Origin: Willaertia magna
Lineage: Eukaryota > Heterolobosea > Eutetramitea > Acrasida > Naegleriidae
DNA length: 17,296 nt
Reading direction: 5' to 3'
Assembly: GCA_902984215.1 (NCBI GenBank)
Contig: CADWAF010000465.1
Coordinates: 1 to 17,296, forward strand
Under the pieces are notes generated by a model that saw nothing but the letters and a program-made list of their open reading frames with translations, was not told the DNA's origin and ran no database searches. The position numbers were made by a program, and so were the translations under genes. This document shows, one piece after another, positions 14,270 to 17,296 of this stretch (positions within the stretch are counted from its first letter, which is position 1; each line of letters opens with the position of its first letter).

Positions 14270-16103
14270 ATATATAGTATATTTCTATATATAGTAAGTA
14301 TGAATTCATATTATCTATATTTGTATAATCTATATCTACTCTAATACCTCTGTAATTTATCACTTCTATAATATTTTAATAAATGACTCTAATATAATAT
14401 AGTAATATAATTATATATATTTTAATTATGTTTAAAATATAGTTATATACCTTAGTAAATATATTCTATAATATTTAATAATATAAACAACATAATTGTA
14501 ATTAAAATTTTAAATAAAAGTTAATAAATTAATATTTTAATATTGTATATATATTTTATAATAATTACTAAATAAGGATAGTTACTTTAAATGGTAAGTG
14601 TAAGCTTATGTTAACCTTATTTAAACTTTAGATATCAATAGTATATAATTTATTTAAGTAAATATTAATAAATGATTTTAATATAATATAGTAATATAAT
14701 TATATATATTTTAATTATATTTAATTAATAATTACATACCTTAGTAAATATATTCTATAATATTTAATAATTTAAACAACATGACTATAGTTAAAATTTT
14801 AAATAAAAGTTAATAATTTAATAATTTAATATTGTATATATATTTTATAATTATTTCTAAATAAGTAATATTATTAAATAAAGTATATATAAACTTATGT
14901 TAACTTTATTTAGACTTTGGTTATCAATAGTATATTATTTATTTTATTAAATATTAATAAATATTAAAATTATAATATATTTATTAATTTTTAATCATTT
15001 ATGATCTAATAAAAACTGATATATTTTAGTGATTTTATATATTATAAATTAATAAAAAACAATATGATTTAACATTATTTATATATAAGTTTTATAGTTT
15101 TATTATAAGTTTAAATTTATTTAAATAGTTTGTTGATTTAAAATAGTATATATAATTTATAATAATATCAAATATAGTTTATAATTAAATATAGTAATAT
15201 ATAAGCTTATGTTATATTTATTTAGACTTTAAATAATAATAGTATTTAATTTTTTTATATTAATATTAATAAATTATAAAGTTATAATATATTTATTATT
15301 TTTTAATTAATAATTTTTTAATAAAATATTATATACTTTAATGATAATATATATTATAAATTTATTAATCATAATAAAATTAAATATTATTTTTATTTAA
15401 AATAAATAATTTTATTATTATTTTAAATTTATTTTAATAATTTATTATTTTAAAATAAAATATATAATTTATATTATTACTAAATATAGTTACCTATTAA
15501 ATAAAGTAATATATAAGTTTATGTTATATTTATTTGATATATAAATAATATTAATATTTAATTTATTTATATTTATTTTAATAAATAATAAAAATATAAT
15601 ATATTTATTAATTTTTAAATATTTTCAGTTTAATAAAAAATTATATATCTTAGTGAACATATTAATTATAAATTTATTTAAAATAATAAAATTTAATATT
15701 TATTTTAAATAAAATTAATAGTTTTATTATTAATTTAAATTTGTTTTAATAATTTATTAATTTAAAATAATGTAATATTTTATATAAATATTAAATATAA
15801 TTAATAACCAAATAAAGTAATATATAAGTTCATGTTATATTTATTTAGTAAATGAATAATAATAATATTTAATTTATTTAATAAAATATTAATAAATAAT
15901 AAAACTATAATATATTTATTAATTTTTAAATATTTTTAATTTAATATAAAATTATAATAGTTTTATAATAAATTTAATTTAATTTTAATAATTTATTAAT
16001 TAAAAATAATATGTATAATTTATAATATTATTAAATATAATTAATAATTAATATCTAAGTATTTAATTTATTTATTTAAATATTAATAAATAATAAAACT
16101 ATA
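14270..16103 (+). repeat. A+T-rich tandem array, about six copies of a 289-312 bp unit
   Basis: The block AGYTTATGTTA recurs at 14603 (AGCTT), 14892 (AACTT), 15204 (AGCTT), 15516 (AGTTT) and 15827 (AGTTC), giving spacings of 289, 312, 312 and 311 bp. A second marker, AATAAATGAYTYTAATATAA, occurs at 14378 and 14667, again 289 apart. This shows a further copy at the left end whose first part has diverged. The two leftmost copies share long stretches, including ACCTTAGTAAATATATTC and TAAACAACAT. The next copies share AAGTAATATATAAG before the marker and CTATAATATATTTATTAA after it. The last copy (from about 16050) is shortened and has lost the marker. Identity is high between neighbours and falls with distance, as expected of a satellite evolving by unequal exchange. 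Confidence 0.75.
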
Positions 16104-16118
16104 GGTTTGGGTTTGGGG
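16104..16118 (+). repeat. G-run tract GGTTTGGGTTTGGGG at the right edge of the array
   Basis: GGTTTGGGTTTGGGG holds nine G in 15 bases at the exact point where the last tandem copy stops, followed by AAAAGC and a return to desert. Three G-runs of two to four bases spaced by TTT are the layout of telomeric repeats and of quadruplex-forming DNA, though a stable intramolecular quadruplex would need a fourth run. It pairs with the tract at 14251-14269 in the same orientation. Confidence 0.5.
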
Positions 16119-16836
16119 AAAAGCATAAATTAAATTGATTAAATTATATTATATATAACTTTTTAAATTATCAATATTTATAAAATAATAAAATATTTTA
16201 AATTTAATAATTTATAAATATTAATAATAAAAAAAACTATTTTAATTATTTGATATAATTATTTAAATAAAAATATAATTATTTTTTAATATATAAGAAA
16301 ATTAATAAATAAAAAATAAAAAATATTAAAAATTAAATATTGATTTATTATTTTTAATATTTAAAAATAATTTACTTAATTTAAAAACAATTTTTTTAAA
16401 AAATAATTTAATAATCTATAAAAATAAAAATTAAATAGAATTTTGTTTTTTATATAAGTTATATTAAAAAATTTATAAACTTATATAGTTTTTATATTTT
16501 TTAATTAAAAATCTCTTAAAAAAAAACCTTGAGATTATAAAAATAAAAAATAAATTTTATTTTATATAAAAATATTTTCATTTTTAATTTAATTTTAAAT
16601 TATAAAATAAATTATAATTTTAATATAATATAATTGTATAACAAGGTAAATTTAAAAAAAATATTTTTTTTAAAATTATATTATTATATATTAAAAAGAT
16701 AAAATTATATTGATTAAAGATTTTATTAAAAAAAATATTTTAAATTAAAAATTTATTTAAAAAATTAAGTTTATATTAATAAAAAAAATAAATAAAATAA
16801 GTTTTTGTTAAAAATATATTTAATATAAATTAATAA
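16119..16836. other. extreme A+T desert, right part; no gene seen
   Basis: About 0.7 kb of the same composition as the left desert, dominated by A-runs, T-runs and AATAAT words, with no tandem period that I can follow. Two small spots carry more G and C: AACCTTGAGA near 16525 and AACAAGGTAAA near 16640. Neither extends into a gene or a hairpin of note. The desert ends sharply at about 16837. Confidence 0.7.
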
Positions 16837-17253
16837 TTAATACCAACAATACTAAATGGTGTTTCTGTTTTTTTAAAAGCAGACGACAAATATGGTATTT
16901 GTGGTTTTGAGAGCCCGAATTGAAAATAAGCTTACAGGAAAAAATGAGACAAAATGTGTTTGCAATAACATACTAGCGCCAACAGAACTTTTCGGAAACG
17001 ATATTTAATAATGATGATACACAACGAGTAGGTACTCTTTTCTTTGTAAAATAACACCACCAGGTTTTGCCATGAAATCACTACCAAAAAGCCAAATAGA
17101 AAATTAGGTGATACTGCATTAATATTGAGTTTGGATTTTAAACCCCATAACTTTACAAACGAATCACCAAGGAAACACGGCTTGTCAAACCCGACTCTAC
17201 AGTTTTTCGTTCGCATTTGGCCATCTATGAATTATATTGTCTATAATAATTGA
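16837..17253 (+). pseudogene. frame-broken RCC1-like relic, plus strand
   Basis: Composition returns to gene-like levels here and the plus strand shows protein-like pieces in shifting frames. Frame one, 16837-16920, gives PTILNGVSVF then LKADDKYGICGFES before a stop at 16921-16923. Frame two, 16913-17005, gives ENKLTGKNETKCVCNN then ILAPTELFGNDI before a stop. Joined, they follow RCC1 order: V-x-V-F-L-K-x-D-D-K-Y-G-I-C-G-F, a loop, then N-x-x-x-P-T-x-L. A third stretch, open for 67 codons (17050-17250), holds LGDTALILSLDFKPHN and FFVRIWPSMNYIVYNN but matches less clearly. At least two frame changes are needed and no GT-AG pair explains them. A competing 94-codon minus-strand ORF (16932-17216) overlaps and has no recognisable features. 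I infer a decayed gene fragment; real but unrecognised coding on either strand remains possible. Confidence 0.35.
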
Positions 17254-17272
17254 AAAATAATGTGTTAAAATT

Positions 17273-17296
17273 GGCTCTTTATGGCTTTGAGCGGGT
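17273..17296. repeat. 24-bp terminal direct repeat (right copy)
   Basis: Identical to bases 1-24. Collapsing the two copies gives a unique length of 17,272 bp. The minus-strand frame read from the left relic passes through this repeat as NPLKAIKS, then reads QF and stops at 17265-17267. The repeat therefore lies inside the relic, not in an obvious recombination site. Confidence 0.9.

Noticed and set aside
14285..14294. Palindrome CTATATATAG at the left edge of the array
   Set aside because: Alternating T/A runs are self-complementary by composition and similar words occur throughout the desert.
12721..16836. Mitochondrial or plastid DNA insertion as the source of the A+T desert
   Set aside because: No organellar rRNA, tRNA or protein-coding fragments were recognised on either strand. 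The only structure is the tandem array and its G tracts.
16932..17216. Minus-strand ORF of 94 codons starting MRTKNCRVGF
   Set aside because: It has no recognisable motif and no clear promoter, and it overlaps plus-strand pieces that look more protein-like. Its Leu/Ile/Phe-rich C-terminal half is what A+T-rich non-coding DNA tends to encode. Not listed as a gene, though not fully excluded.

Overview
The window looks like nuclear or extrachromosomal DNA of a very A+T-rich microbial eukaryote (a protist or an early-diverging fungus; I cannot place it more closely). The evidence is a 51-bp GT-AG intron that restores a reading frame, AATAAA signals just after both stop codons, no Shine-Dalgarno sites or operon packing, standard-code genes at roughly one third G+C, and non-coding DNA that drops to about 3-5% G+C in the lines I counted. 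The first and last 24 bases are identical, so the contig either closes into a circle of 17,272 bp, is one unit of a tandem array, or carries an assembly overlap.

Layout. Positions 1-123 (minus strand) hold a frameshifted scrap resembling an RCC1-type beta-propeller repeat. Positions 151-10848 (plus) are one uninterrupted 3,565-residue gene. It encodes a signal-anchored surface protein with about 30 cadherin-like/Ig-like (Big_9/Cadherin_5-style) repeats as a stalk, then a von Willebrand factor A domain with an intact MIDAS and a cysteine-rich insert, then a C-terminal C-type-lectin-like domain. Positions 11070-12398 (plus) are a two-exon gene of 425 residues: a basic N-terminus, a region with a PD-(D/E)XK-like signature, a SAM-like domain and an unassigned C-terminal domain.

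From 12399 to about 16836 I see no gene. An extremely A+T-rich desert contains an imperfect tandem array (about 14270-16103, about six copies, period 289 then 312 bp). The array is bracketed by the only two G-run tracts in the desert, TTGGGTTTAGG at its left edge and GGTTTGGGTTTGGGG at its right edge. Normal composition returns at 16837, where the plus strand shows short, frame-broken pieces that also look RCC1-like. If the contig is a circle, the two relics converge tail to tail across the junction.

How the parts relate. The large protein is best read as a long extracellular adhesin: anchored by its N-terminus, projected by the repeat stalk, with the two binding domains at the tip. The second gene looks like an intracellular, possibly nuclear or DNA-acting protein with different codon use, and nothing ties it functionally to the adhesin. 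The desert and satellite array could be a replication, segregation or heterochromatic element, but that is inference. No replication protein, transposase, rRNA or tRNA gene was recognised.
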